Source: Lucifuga dentata
Lineage: Eukaryota; Chordata; Actinopteri; Ophidiiformes; Bythitidae
Reading direction: 5' to 3'
Length of the DNA stretch: 64,000 nt
Assembly (NCBI GenBank): GCA_014773175.1
Contig: VXCM01000818.1
Span: 80,795-144,794 of the forward strand
Shown: piece by piece, positions 14,101 to 29,100 of the stretch
How the letters are laid out: every line of letters starts with the position of its first letter
Position numbering within the stretch: position 1 is the first letter of the stretch
Notes under the pieces: model-generated
What the model was told of the DNA's origin: nothing
Database searches by the model: none
The model's input: the letters and a program-made list of their open reading frames with translations, nothing else
Made by a program: the position numbers and the translations under genes

Positions 14101-17100
14101 CCAACCCCCCNTTGTATTGTTTTCCCAGACCCCTCCCATCACTGGAGTCTCCTCAACTACAGTTTGCTACTCCCACTGAGGAGATAGCTGCTCCTCTAAG
14201 CCACGAGGAGAACCCACCACAAACGGAGCAGCCAGCAGAGAACAAGACAGAGATCTCAGCTGCAGAGCTTGTGAAGAAGCCAGTGGATCTTCAGGAAGCT
14301 ACAAAGAAGACAACAGAGCTTCTAGAAGAAACAAAGCAGGTAGAGCTTCCCGATCCAACACAGAAGACAGTAGAGCAGCCAGAATTTACCAAGAGAGAAG
14401 CGCCAGAACCAAAAAAGGAACCAGCTGAGCTCCAAGAAGCAGCAAAGAAGGTGGAAACACCCCTGGAACCAACCAAAAATGAAGTAGAGCTTCCAGAAGC
14501 AACGAATGAGAACCTAGAAGAAGTGAAGAGGCAAATCAGTGAGCAGCCAGAGGACCTAGTGGAAAAACCCACAGGGAGCCCCCCAGAGGAGCCATTTAAG
14601 GAGCCAGCAGGAGAAACTCCAGTGAAGGATACAGTCCAGGATCCTCCCGAGGAGCAACAGGACAGTGGGTGAGTGTCTTTATAAACCTAAAACATGGTGT
14701 TGGGATGATGGACTTGGTTAAAATAATGGCAGCAGAAAATAAGCCCAACTTCATCATTACATGAACACTTGACATGTACAGTTGCTGTGTCATTAAACAG
14801 TGTAGCAGTAAAACTTATACTGGAAAAGTAAGTCAATGTAACAGGTACCATTTTCCCCCACAGTATGGTTACAGTCAAGACTTGAGCAAATCATGTCTTC
14901 ATAAACCCCAAATGACTAAAATGGCTATTTTTTTTTTCAGCCATTCACTGAATGGGAATAACAAGTTTGTTGGAAGATCAGATTTTATGGTAAACTAGTT
15001 TTCAGAACAGATGACACAATGGCTTAGTACTTAGCTGTGTACTTGTGTGTGTGTGTGTGTGTGTGTGTGTGGTGTGTTCTCCTGTTTCCTTCCACAGTCC
15101 AAATACATGGAGATTATGTGAACTGGAAAACAAATTTTCTGTAGGTGGTAGTTTGTGTGTGTGTGTGTGTGAGTGTGTATGTGTGTGTCTTAGCCCTGCA
15201 ACAGACCGACATACCTGTCATCCAATAAATGCAGCTCCCACAAGATAACAAGCCATAAAGAATGGATGGATGGAAAAACTAAAGACCACAATGATTTCTG
15301 ATTACAGACTTTTTAGGGATAATAGCTTGAACATCAGATGAGCTGTATTGGTGCTAACTTGCCTGTAATGGAGGAATCTCATGGTGACTCGTGCTTCGCA
15401 GGGCCTGTCACACTTATAAAATGGATTTCCATACACTTGGAGAGTCTCCTCTGTGGCTTCGTTTGGCTTTCATCACCTCGAAGGGGTCTGTTAGGTACTT
15501 CCTGTCTGTGATGGTTTAACAGTGTCTGAATGGACAAACGAGAAGGAGCCTCCAGATTTTTAAAAATTGATGTCATAGCAGTGAACCCTTTATGTTGTTA
15601 AAACTCCTGACTCAGTTAAATACACAACATAAACCAGCTCAGTTTGACTCCTCTGTGTTTCCATATGGGCTTTCAGTATCTTTCACAATTTTAACAGCTC
15701 TCATATATGTCATTCTCACAGTGCATTTCCAGATAATGTGTAATGCAGTATTTCATTGAAAGATAATTTGTTTTTCCTCTTAGTTGTAGCTTTTCCTCAT
15801 AGTCTTCTGTCATCTATCTTTGTCACTCTTTCTCCTGCTGTCTGCTGCGTGCCCAGGAGCCACATCCCTCATGCCAGAGTAACACTTGCTGCCTGTCAGT
15901 CATAACACTTGTGCTGTTGCAGATATAAAGGCTGGCAGAGTAACAGAGAGGAGGAGTGACACAGCTATTTCTACTATACGTTTCATCAATACATAGTGTT
16001 ACACTGAGAGAGAGAGGTGTGATTGCATGGTGTGTGTGCGTGTGCATGTGTCTGTTTTACCCCACCCCAGGAGGCTGTCCTAACTGTCAGTCCTGCTCAG
16101 TCTGAGCAGCTCTATGAACTGAAGCTGTGAAGCCTGCAGCAGGAGGAATTTGGGCAGGCGCTCAGCCCCACTGAAGTCATTCGCACAGGCCAGACAGAGT
16201 GGAACAAAAGCCAGAGTTCAGAGAAACACTCGAGCATGTGCTGCAGCGTGAGTGTGTACGAGAGAGGCAGTCAGCGTCTCACACACAGACACAGGAGGGA
16301 AGGTCTGGTGCCTGTGGAGTTTGGAGCTCAACAGAAGTTTGTTTCTATTTCTTAGTTGTGACTTTTTTTTTTTTTTTTTTTNTTTTTTTTTTTTTTTTTT
16401 GATGGATTCCTTCATGGCTGAGATCTGGGTGAGTTGATGAGAAGAAGCTGCCTGTTATTTCTTCAGTCAGTATATGTATTTGGGTTTAAGTCTTTCCAGG
16501 TGCACGCAGCAGATGGCCTGTAGGTACAGTGCTAATTATGCTAATTACATTCTGCCTCTGCTGACCTCACCAAATGGGCAGATGGCAATGATGCATGGAA
16601 AGACGAAGGGACGGAAGGAGGAAGTTCTATGAGCAAAGTTGGGAAATGAAATGGTGTGTTGTGAAAAATGGTGCAGGTTCCAGCATGTTTGCTTCCCTCC
16701 CCTGCTCCTGTGTACTTTTTGACTCTTGATGTAGAGGTGTCTGACTGACGGCTGGGGAGAAATCCAGGCGGGGATGGTTAAAAACACTGATTACCTGCCA
16801 TCTGTGAGTTTTCCTAATCCTGTTGGAATGACAGGCTTTGGGATGTTAGACCCACAGCTTCAATTTCAACTTTAAATTTCAGTAAGAGCTTATACAGAGC
16901 TAATGCTAATAAATAATTCTTTTGTGAAGCCATCATCACTTATAAAACTCTATGGAATGGGACTGACTAAGACTGTTTAACTTTGTGGGATATTTATTTT
17001 CAGAGTAAGAGGCAAGTGGGATGTGAGATAGCACACATTGAACTGTAAATAGGCAAGTTGCCATGGCAGTTGTAGCTCCATATGCCTTTGCAGGCGTATG

Positions 17101-20100
17101 GAGTGGATAATCGATTAACTGCCATTTATAGAAATACACTAGAATGCCTTAAAATAATGTTTAAATCTCAACTGGATATACATTAAGTGAATGGATTATG
17201 ATGTCTGTTTTAGTAATATATACAATGCTTTCTTGAGTGTGATGTGTGTGTGTGCGTGCATGCGTGCGTGCTGTGTGTGTGAGGGTAGTATGAGGTAGCT
17301 GCTGGCTGCTGGACAGAAATGGTCCGCCCATCATTATAGAGTTTAAAAAAGTAGTTTTCTTAGTACATTCAGCTGGTTTTGTTTATGGCTCTGTTTATCA
17401 TCAAACACCCTGAATGGACTTGATATCTTTTTCATCCAGCTGTTTCTAGCAGATTAGTGTGTGTCTGTGTGTGTAGCTTGCTGTTCAGTCGTACAGTTAA
17501 AATTAGAGAGATTTATAATCTGGGTTGTGATGAGAAAGTGCAGTAATTTGGATCCGTGGACCGACTTTGGAAAATCTCACTGGAAAAATCAGCGGAATGT
17601 TCTTTTCTTGAGAATTACTTTTGATGTTCTCTTGACTCAGTACTGCACCACAACTGCTCAGTGCCCAACAGTGAAATACAGTGTATTGGACAGCACCCAG
17701 GTGTAAATGCCAGAAGTAAAGCTACATGGATGTGAAGAAGTGTGGGGCTGAAAAAGAACATATGTGCTCAGTCAACATTCCCTGAACCTCTGAGTCTGGC
17801 TGCATTCATCCCATCATGGTGGTAAACATATCATAACTAAAAGCAGGGCCAAGTTGGGACGCTAACCCAGCTGATATTATCTCTACATAAAGACTGCAGA
17901 CCAGTAAATACTCTGCACCTTTTTTAGTCTTTAATGGAATCTTATTTTCTGTCCTTGTCTTTTCTCTGTTTGTTTGATTAACTTTTCTTTCTGCTCTTTG
18001 CTTTTTTTGTCCATCTTTGGATGCAGCTTTGTCATTGCTAGTCTTATGGCATTATTTTCAGACTATGTTATGACTTTGTTGTTTCTATTTCTAGACTATA
18101 TGTGCCAAGTTGGCCACAGATGCATGTATGGCTTTGGTCTGCTGGGCTTTGTCACTGACTGAGGACTTGTAATGAGAGAAATAGGACCAAATAAAAATGT
18201 ATATTTAAAAATGTAGGACCTGCCCTCTGTATGAAACTATCTGGCATCAATCCAACAATTCTGCATAGTTTATTTACATTTAAATACATTGGATTTCATT
18301 AGCACAGTGAAATGATAGGAACCAGATCCGTGTAAGATGTAAACTTTAACTTGCTACGCCCTTAAAATAAGCACACGCCCTCATTAAATGTTATTAAGTT
18401 CTGACTTTGCAGAGAGGGAGAGATGGAGAATAACACAGCTCAATTTTCATTCTGAAATGAGCTGGAAGGGGTGTTTGTAGAACTCAGTAGATGGTGGAGC
18501 TGATGCTTGAATATGTGAACTGTAGATGATGGAGGTATTGTGAGGCTCTGTTCTACGGTGGGAGGCTCCTGGTGTATTTTTAGAGCTGAACAGGAGGCAT
18601 GCCCCAAGTGAGTAACAGCTGCATGGGCGGCCATCGCACTGCCTGTCAGATTAGAGAGCCTACCAATTCTGATAAGACGGGCCTGGATCGGGTTCAAATC
18701 CACTCCACCAGGTGGCCAGTGATGACAGAACCAGACATCCTGTACCTTCACAGAGACTGTTAGAACACAGAGGGCAGGAAAACATGGCTGGTCATGTACA
18801 GGGTCAGATGAAAGGAGCAGCCAACACTGGAGTTACATTTGCTATTTAAATTTCAATGTTAAGACATTCTTACACCATTTGTGTGGAGGAAAATGGAACG
18901 TGTTCACCAGATCACGCTGCCTTGTTTCAGTGTGTTGATGTTTTGTGTTCCCTCCTTCGCAGGCCCCCTCTTACTGAACAGGCTCAGAGAGGTGACCCTG
19001 CCCCTCCCTCCCTCCCTCCTCACCTCCTTGACACTGCAGAGTTCCCCACTCCTCCTCCTACACCCCCGGAAAATCAAACTCCTGAAGCTCAGCCGACCCC
19101 ACCTGCATCCCCTCACCATCCTCCTCCAGGCCCTGACTCCCCCCCACCACCGCCTGGGCACCAGGACCCCCACCCTGCCTCTGCACCCTGCCACCCTTCT
19201 GTAAGGTATGAACATGAATTCTACCTGCTGTTGTGTTGACCCTGTTCACTATCAAATTTCATTGTGAAGTTGATTATGCATATCATTTTAAAGCCATTTA
19301 GTTGTGTTAAAAATCAGACATGGATGTGTTTAAAGTCTTGTCAGGTTTTTCTGAGTTTCTTTCATGCATCTGCTCAGATTTGCAGGTTAGTTCCTTGTAG
19401 CCTGCCTGAGTAAAAGTAGCCACTTCCCTGTGCTGTGATCTGGTTCAGCTCAGATCACAGCCATAAATCTATCTTGCGTGATGTTTACTTTGGAGATGTG
19501 GAACGGTGGTGTCTCTATCTGTGTGCGCGTATATGGGGGGGGGAGAGAGAGAGAGAGACTTCTGGAATATCCTTAGAGCTGTTCTCTGTTTATTTCTGAC
19601 AGGAATGACTAAAAAGGAAAATTAGGAAAAAAAAAAATGAACACCTTATGATTAAACTATGGAATTAATTAGGACAGAAAGGCAAAATCACATCCACCTT
19701 TTCTGCAGGAGATCACGAAAAAAGGGAGTGGCCAGGTGGAACTGGAAATTAATAGAATTAAAAAACATGGTGTACTGGAGTAAGAGAGGCTGAAGTTGTA
19801 AAACAGTATAATGGTTAATACAGGTACACAGATTTTGTGTGAAGGCTATGTATAAATTGCCCAGTTATAAAGCTGTAGGAAGTTGTATTTTAATATAAGC
19901 AATTCTGTTAAAAAATGTTATTTTTTGCAAACATAGAGAAACATAACATCATCACATCTCACATACATTGTGTGAAACACGGACCAGCATGCATGTCTGC
20001 CACGTCAGCAATCTGCCTTGTTATGCCATTCATAGAATTACAGTTTAGCATTGCTATGACTGCCTACCACAGGAACTCATAAGAGATAGGATTTACTAAT

Positions 20101-23100
20101 GTATGAACTTAGTGGTTGTGGAAACTTAAACATATACTCTGTAATCGTGCCTCACTGGATGAAAACCAAATGTTTATATGTGGATCTTTTCAACATTACA
20201 GCATTAAGCAGAGGACTTACCCACCACCCTTTTTAGAATATTCTGCCTCATCTTAAGCAGCACATTAACACAGCTTGTGCAGCAGCAGCCTAATCATGCA
20301 GAAAGCCGCTGTTTCTCCCCAGAATGAAATGAGTTCCATTAAGAACATTGACACTGATTGCATTTAAATGGTGCTCATTATTTTGCTACCAGGCCTATTT
20401 TCTCACTGATAATATCAAACACTCCTCCACACTCTTATGATTCAGTTAATTTTCTGTGTAAGAGAGAATGACTCAGCCACTTCAAGTTTCAGCATGCAGT
20501 TTTATTTCTAATCAGCAGGTGGTGTATTTTCTTTGCAGCCATCATCCTGTGTGCACTCTGCTGTGTTAATGCTGCAGAGAGCAGCTGGTACATGAAAATT
20601 TAACACAGAGGTACACCAGATCTCCTGTATCTCACTATAAATTAGCGTTAAACCAGAAAAGATTTGTAAAAATTTTATTTATATAATCATGCTTGATTGC
20701 TTATGACTTCAACCTTGATTTTACTTGATTTTCTTACTGGCACTTTTGCTCAGTAAATATAAGGATCGTGAGAGGATGAGGATGGTGTTGCTATGTAATT
20801 TATGATGTCAGGAGCAACTGTTTGCAAATGGTAACAATGCTGAGAAGATGTAGGCTCTGCAGCTATATCTGTTGAAATGTAAAGAACACTACAAATTGCA
20901 GTCTTCACTTCCTGTAGGAGAATTTTCTAGATATGTGTCAAAGACAGAGCAACTCTCACAGAGCTGTTAGAGGTTTGTTGTTTTGCTCAAAGGCACTTCA
21001 GTTGGGTCCATGTTTGCCAAAACAAAAACTGAACTTCTGAGATCTGGTTTAAAAATTGGTGTCCTTCCTTACTAGAGAATGCAAGAATCACAAAGGCAGT
21101 CATCAAAAAGAAAATGTTTTTTTTTTTATTGCATTGCAGGACTCACTAGAGTTTAATAAAAATAACGTGATTAATCTGGTAGTGACCATAATTTTGATAT
21201 TTTCTCCATCATGACACTCCTTGGCAGTTGGCAGTTTGTTTTTTTTTGTTTGTTTTTTTAAAAAATTGCCTTAGTCCTCTTATTTTTCTGGATTTATATG
21301 AAAACCCCTAAACTCAATCAGCTCCTAAATACACTACTCAGGTACTAGTAACCCCTTTCATTCTTCTTTTTGAGACAGAGGATATTAGAAATAAAGTGCT
21401 GCATTTTACAGGATAATTGTTTTAACATGCTAACTCGCCTCATTTAACTGTATTTGTGTGAAACATGTTCAGCCTCTTTATCTTGCCAGCAGCCACATGT
21501 TAGTGATTAACATAACGGGCTGATGAATATCTAAGATTTGCTGGATTTTTTTTTTTTTTTTTNTTTTTTTTTTTTTTTTGAGGTTTTCTATTGTAGTGCC
21601 CTGATGACTCCACTTGTCTTACTCATTTATTTTATGCATCCCGATGAATCTTAGATTATGTTGTAAGATCGGTGCAGACAGATGAAGTGTATAAACCTCA
21701 GACTGAATGTGTTGTAGACAAAGCCTCAGGACATTGATCCCTGGAGTGATGGTTTATGAGAGCACTGCAGCTTTTCCTTGGCATATAAAAAAGCAAAGCT
21801 CTGGGAGCGTTTCCTGCACGATCAGCAGCCGTTTGGTTTGTGGAATTAAACCAATGATGAACAGACAAGCAGCAACTTGTCATAGATATTTACAGCAAGG
21901 ATTCCCGGAAACACATTTTACGAGTGCCTGTCACCTCTCTGCTGCTTTATTCTGCTGTGACTGCATTTATACATAATGCGTATATAAATATAGTAAGTGG
22001 CCATATTTTCATGACATCCTATCAATAGATGGGATAGCTGTACATGCTGTATAAAATCATTTTGCCCGACAGAGACAGAACCAAGTTTTGGTTCCAGATT
22101 TCACACTATTTTTCTATACACTGTATTTGCTAAGCTGAGTTTAGTTTCTGGTCAGCTGCATACTCATATATCTTTCATTTGCTATTTTGTTGTTATGTTG
22201 TATATCATATGGAAGATGGTCCATTTTATGTTGTCCTGACTGAGATTTCTCCATTTTTTCCAGCTCGTCCTCTTGGATCTTTGGGTTTTTCCACACCCAG
22301 TTAAAGAGGAATTGTTTATTTTTTAATGTGGAGCTTTTGTAGCTCGTTAGCACTTTATCTGTGGTTAAAGACTCTACAAATGCATTTGACTTGACAAACT
22401 ATTCAGTAATTTCAAATTGGCTCATGTAGCTTTTGATGACAAACTGCCAACTGCCAATGTTGCCATTTGGAAGGAATGATGCAACAGATTCATAAATCTG
22501 TGCATGAAAACAACAACAACTGAAAATCTGGATGTCCAAACTTCTAAAACTGACCCCTCCTCAAAGTCACACCTTTACTTTTCTTATGATCTATAACGTA
22601 ATAATTCTCTTTACTATAAACCCATTTCACAGGCGCATTGAGGATATATTTTTACACTTTTTACTGCCATGTTCCCAAGGAGAATATGGTTTGTGTCAGC
22701 CTTTCCGTTGAGCTTCAGCTCACTGCTCTGAAACCATAAATTGTTCTGCACCAGTACACTTTAGTTAGAAGTATAAACTATATTCAAACCCCTGTGCAGG
22801 CTAGTTTGTGGATATAGTGACCCAGTTCTCCTGGAGTACGGTTATGAATCTTTCAGAAAAATCTGCCAAAACCATATCTTCCAGTGCCTGAGTCTGTTGA
22901 ATTTTTCATTTCTTCATTAATGTGGATGAAGTTAAAGTGCTACAACAGACTCATGCAGCAGCACCACAGAGAGGTTATTTATATCACCATTTTTTCTCAT
23001 TTTATAGAAGAAAACTCTGTTGTTTTCCTGTGGATACATCGTTGAACTGATATTGGGGTCTTGATGGCAGCAGCAATCAATACTTTTGTTCCAGCAGGGG

Positions 23101-26100
23101 TCAATGTTGTGGGTGGTAGAGTGGGCTACATTAACGCTTGCCTCTTGGAACTATCAAAGATTGACTACGAGAGGCCAAAATCATGTCATATTCCTTGTGG
23201 ACTCAGTTAATGGACATCATGTTTACATGCAAACACCCTCCTTTTTAAATGTGGTGTTAGATTGGACACTAGCAGCTGTTTTTGTGTTCCATGTTTTGTT
23301 TTGGGACCCATTCCATTTGTCTTTTGTTCCACATAGAAGAGTTTTGACACCTAAAACCTGCAAGTTTGTGTGATTGAAAATGCTTTAGGCTAAAGTTGCT
23401 ATTGTACTGAGACCTCACTCCCTCACTTTCCCATGAGTATACAGTAGATTTATTCTGCTCGTATTTCAGGCGCCTCTCTTTCCCATCGTTCTCAGACAAT
23501 CAATGGGAATTCGTAGACCCTGTTCCAGCTCTCGTTTCCATCCTGCAGGACACACACTCTGGCTCAGTGACACAGATGCCTAAAAAATGGAAAGACACGA
23601 GTAGACAAAATATGATTAATGCTTTTTGGATCTTTAATGTAATTCTAGGTTTGGTGTGAGTGCCAGTAAATTAGATCACCAGTCTGCTCTCCAGGGAGAC
23701 AACATGGAGGCTGTATTCATTTTAAAATGACTGGGAGAGAGATGCTCATATGTCAGGGAGCATCTTCCTCATCTAGTCAGCATTGGAATGACTCATATTC
23801 CATGATTAAAACTGCAAAAGCAGTTAATCCAATATCAGTTACTATTTACCTTAGAATTATTATTTATGAGACAGTGAATTATAAACTGTGTCTAGTAGTG
23901 TCTGTTTTTTGTTTATGCGTGCTTCTATAGGGTTAGTGGCTTGGAAGAAGGAGAATATATTAGGTTAGAGTTGAATAATGCACACACACACACACACACA
24001 CTAGTTTCTCAGGGTCTATTGTTTACCTCATGCATCACTCTGGTTGGCCACACTGGCTGCTAGAAGCTTCCATTGTGTGAAACGGAGGCACAAAATGCCA
24101 TGTTCCCTGTGACAGAGGGGGATCCTGGCAGCAGAAAGACCAAGTAGACGAGAAAGGAGGGGAATGACAACGTGAAAGAGAAAACCCCTGTTAACCATAC
24201 TGGTTTGGGGGTCTGCTATTGTCTGTCTGCCTTGCACAGCCGTGGTAGTGGAAAGAAAAAGCTGCTTGCCTTTTTAAAGGCGCAGGAGGCTTGTGTCAGG
24301 GGAGAGAGTGGAGGAGAGAAGGGGGAGGAGGCAGAGAGAGCAGCAACACAGCTCAGCGGCATCAGCAACAAATAGACAGAAGGCACCTCCAACACACACA
24401 TGCAAAGCAAGACGAGAGCAGGATTATTATCTCATCCTTTTTATTTTGGATTATTTTTCTACATTTTGCTGTTGAAGATTGATCCATTCTGGTGTTAGTT
24501 GCATCATTTTGCTCTCGAAGCACCAGATGAGAAACAGGAACAGCCACAGTCCTACATTTAGAGGATCAGGGATGCTGTGCGTGGAGTGAGGAGCCCTAAA
24601 TCATCCACGGCTTTATTCCTGATGCGAGCAGGACTCTCTGCACTGCAGCAGCTTGCCTCCTCTGATCCAGGCTGCCTCTCTGCGAGGATCCACAGCCAAA
24701 GGAAAAGGAGTTTTGTGGGAGCAGGTGGATGTGGAGGGTGGCTGTGGGAGCAAGAAAAGGTCGGGGGGGTNTTAGAGCTAGCTGAGGATGGGAGCCAACG
24801 AGTCCATGGAGCAAGGACAGACCCCCTGTCCCTCTCAAGAACACATGTAAGTTCTATTTGATCTTGTTCAGTGTTCTGTCTGAAGGAGGTGCAGAAAAGG
24901 AATACATTTTGGAATTTATTCGAGAAATCCTAAGAAATAAACTTCTGAGATGCTATGTTCAAAAGCTGGAAGTCCCGAGAGTAGCTCCAACTTCTTCTGG
25001 TTCATGTTCCTGAATTGGCTTTCTGTGCATTCTACCATATAAAGCTTTTTCCAGACTGTCACACTCTGGTCACTACTGAGACAAACTGAGCACGTCATCA
25101 CTGTTGTTGTTTTGCTTCTGTGATGTATAACAAGGACAATGTGTGCACATGTGTAGGCACATGTTCAGAGTGATGTCTGTTCACCAGCATGCTCAGAGTA
25201 CAGTATGTATGGATCAAACATAACAGTTTGATCCATACATCCTTCCGGAGAACCTGCGGGAACCAGAATTAGGCAATGGGTACAGTAGAAGCCGCTGGGA
25301 CGCTGGTGGGGTGATGTGGGAAGGAGAACATGACAGGCGCACTGGGAACAGGAGAGAGAAGCTGGTGACGGTGTTGAAATAGAACACGCTTTGTGGGTGG
25401 AGGGAGATCAGACAGGAATATTAGTGAATGAGTGAGAGAGAGAGAGATCCATTTTTATGTGTTATATTTATATCTCAGAGTCAGAGGGGAAATGGATTGC
25501 GTGTGATGATGTGTAAGAATGAATGATTTATAGAATAACAATCACTTTTCATTTTGTAGCTTTACGAAATGAAAACCCAGGAGCTCTGAAGGTTCTTAGG
25601 ATTATTAAATTGGTAGCGCCATTATTCTATAGGGAACAGATAATGTGCCCACAATTTCAGCCATTACCGTTGCCAAGAGTATTTACAAATCAGGGTTATA
25701 CTGTAGGTTTGCCATTATAATGTTGTGGTTTACAACAGGGTAAAAAAATAAATAAATAAAGATAAATAAATAAATAAACATGTTGCCAAGGGGTTTTCAC
25801 CCGCGTCAGTTAGTTGATTTGCTTGTTTATACTGTATGTTTCTTAGCAGGATTACCCAAAAGTAAGGAACCGATTTTGATAAAACTTCCGGTAGTGGACA
25901 TAGTGGAGCATGGTTCGGGCAAGAAACCATTAAAGGACAATACCGTCAATTTTGCATGTTTAAGCCCAATAAATACTACCTGCCTAACACACGTTACGTT
26001 ACTGAGAACTAATTTCCAAAGCGTAAAACTGTATTTTAGTTTTCCTGTTATTTTGACAAATCCCCTAATCTTTCAAAATCAAATGTTCAGGTGATACAGC

Positions 26101-29100
26101 CACCTTATAATTCAACGTTTTGCTTGCTAACACCTATGTTCGAATGTAGAAGGGACGGTCATTTGTAATTTCTAAAAAAAAAAAAAGCTGTCTTCTCTGG
26201 GACTATATTCCCTGGCGGAGACATACATTTTCTTCTGTGTAGCTACATGTTGGACCGGTTACATAAAGTTACTTCGACAAAAAAAAATTAATAGACGTTG
26301 TATTTTCGTGATTATTTACCTCAACAACATTTCAAGTGTCTACTGCTTGATTTTACTGGACTAATGGAAGTCTGGAAGGTAGGAAAAAAGTAAAATTTAC
26401 GGCTTAGGAGAAGAAGCTACGTTTTGGAAAATGACTGTCAGTAACGTAACGTGTAGTGTTTATTGAGGTTAAACATGCTAACTCTCTGGTGTTGTCCTGT
26501 AATTTTCAGGTCCAGATCTAGGATTTTTTAAATGATCTTCATATTGGGAGATGGCGCGTATTTCTGGATTTTTGTCCATTTCCTCAAACGTAATGCACAA
26601 ATCTTAGTGAAAAAAAATCAGGCATATTTATTTAATGATAAGACTATGAAAAGGTGCAGTTTGATCGAGATCTGCATACATTTTAAAAACTACAGTTTCT
26701 GATAAGAAATACAGACATTAAGTCCATTTGTTTCTGTTTAGCAGCGCGGTAACACGTGGGTTAGCACTGGTTTCACGGTGAGAGGGTTGTGGTTTGAAGC
26801 TCCGTGCTGCCCCTGGTTATTTCTGTGTGGATTTTCCATGTTCTCCCCCCGTTTTAGTAGGGTTTCTCTCGGTACTCCAGTTTCCCCTACCATCAGAAAA
26901 CATGTGTTTATAAGGCATTAGGCTGTAGACCTGGAGTTGGTGCTTAGAAGTTAAGATCGATTATGCAGAGGACGAATAAATGTGGGAAACTGATATTATT
27001 AGAACTAGACAAATTTTGTCTAGGCTTGTTCAACCTTGTTTGAGTAATGTGCTCTGATAAATGCCCTTTTAGTTCCCTCTGAGTCTGATTTTATAATCCA
27101 AGAGTGACATCATCCTCCATCATATTGCCTATACATCAGTTTAAGTATCCCTCTTCTTCCTCTGTCCTCCGGGAAGTCATTTGAATGTCTGATCTCATCA
27201 TTAGAATGGCGAGATACTTTAACCCCCTCCATGCTCCTCCTGGCTTCCAGACATCATCCCAAACTGTTGTTTTGTATTCTCCATCTGCTTGCAGCCAAGG
27301 TCTCAGATTAGTTACAGGAGATATTAATGACAAGAGATTACCATAGTCTGACACACTTCTGGTTCAGTGGTTTTTGTTTGGAGTGTGTGGATTTGGGGTA
27401 CGATCTTCCACAGGAGAGGTTTTTTGCTGTATATTGAGCATGTCTGGATAAAGATGAGAGAGGGAAATCTGCTGTTTGAGGGAAAAACTAATTTCTTCAG
27501 GATTCTTTTTGTCTGAGCAGTTGAAGTTGCAAAGTGATTCTCCATAACTTTTCATTTCCTGAGTTTGAAGAATGATTTCAGGAAACAGAATTGTTTGTGA
27601 TTTTTATCCCTTCATAAAACTCCAACTTAACTACGAGCTGCTCCCTCACAAATAACATCTCTCTCAGCTCTTTCTCTGTTTTTCTCCTTCTTGCTGTCTT
27701 CTCTTCCTGTATGGTTGAAGGATCTATATCTTGTCATGTCAGAATAGGCTGTGTTATTTCACAGAACATACAGCGTATATATAATATTGAAAATCCAGAC
27801 TACATTCATCATTTGAGTAAAAGCACAGGAGCTCCCTCTGTTGGTCCCATAATTCTTCTTTACACCACAAGATAATCATTCAGTGTCATACTGTATTACA
27901 TAATTTTACCTTCTTCCTTCTTTGTCTTCAAATTTACAACTTAACAGTCTTTGAAATATGTTTATCTCCTAAAACCATACCTACAGCGTTGGATGGATTT
28001 TCTAGCTAAATATAAGTTATCTTTTATTTACTTATTCATCTTCCTTTCAACACCTTTCCAGGGTATAAGGAAATCTAATATGTTCACTCATGAGTGTTTT
28101 TTTCCCCACTCAAATATTCAAATGCAAAGCATATGGCAATAGAATATTGAATATAGTAGTGCACATCTGACCAAAAAGCCACTATTCTGATTTATATGTT
28201 AAAGAATAAGCTGCTGCTCATTCCCTTTTTCTGACAGGCATACTAGTTTTTAATATTTCTCCTCAGCACCAGTTCAGAATACCAACAGCAGACAAAAACA
28301 AAAGGATTTTCAGAGAAGGCAGCGCACAAATTCTCCTGAGAATAAATGTCCAAAAATAAAAAAAAAACAGCAAAGGGTGACGACTGGGCGAACGAGGAGA
28401 GAATCTTAAGAGCAACAAAGGGAGGATGCAGTGGAGAGACAGAAGATAGATGAGCGAGAAGTAAGGATTAGAGGAAAGGAGAAGTGGAATGGAAAGAGGA
28501 AGGTGCCAGAGAGAGAGGGTTTTAGGGGTTTTTGACAGATGAGAGAAGATGGTGGGAGTCTGCTGATATTCCAATGACTCACAAATCACATAGCTGCCAG
28601 GAGTGAAGCAGCCAGCTTCCCCCCCCCCCCCNCCCAATCTTTATTCAGCACCCCATCTCCTCATTGTCAGTTTCGAATTTAACAATCCTTTTCCTATGCA
28701 ATAGTCTTAAAATAGGAGGCTGTGTATATTTAGGAAATGACAGGTGGCGTTGGGTTTCTGTGTCGCTGTAGCCCAGTCTCCCCTTATCCCCGGGGCTGAA
28801 GATATCTCTCCCTCCAGCACGGTGAAAGCCTGTTTAGATGCAGCAAGGTACAGCATTGGCTGTAAGCAGAAACATGTCTGGCTCTCTAAAATGCAGCGTC
28901 TCTTTCCTCCTCCTCCTGCTGCAGAGTTTCTGTTTGCAGGCAGTCATCTCAGCCTGCTGTTAACTGCATCTCTCTTTGTTTCGATTCGCCCCCGTACCCT
29001 GACTGCTCATCCACACTCTGTTTTCCTGGTGTCTTTGTTTAGTCTGCTGCTGGATAAGAGCTGAAGATACCTGTACATTAAAACTGAATATATCCATCTT

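Larger units (their letters stand above)
14669..18962. other. tacc2 intron
   Basis: The intron contains a GT microsatellite, a SINE-like copy, poly-T tracts with a gap N at 16382, and otherwise unique-looking sequence. Short open frames here lack support. A small ATG at 16402 followed by 'gtgagt' was considered as a first exon and rejected on phase. Confidence 0.75.

Noticed and set aside
16402..16428. Possible alternative first exon (MDSFMAEIW followed by gtgagt)
   Set aside because: It ends in phase 0, whereas all following tacc2 acceptors up to 32230 need phase 2. It also lies beside a poly-T gap at 16382.
18440..18751. 103-codon minus-strand ORF
   Set aside because: No homology and no splice signals; it lies in an intron on the opposite strand.
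28744..29064. 106-codon plus-strand ORF as an exon
   Set aside because: There is no donor in suitable phase near its end and no recognisable TACC2 sequence. Composition resembles intron.
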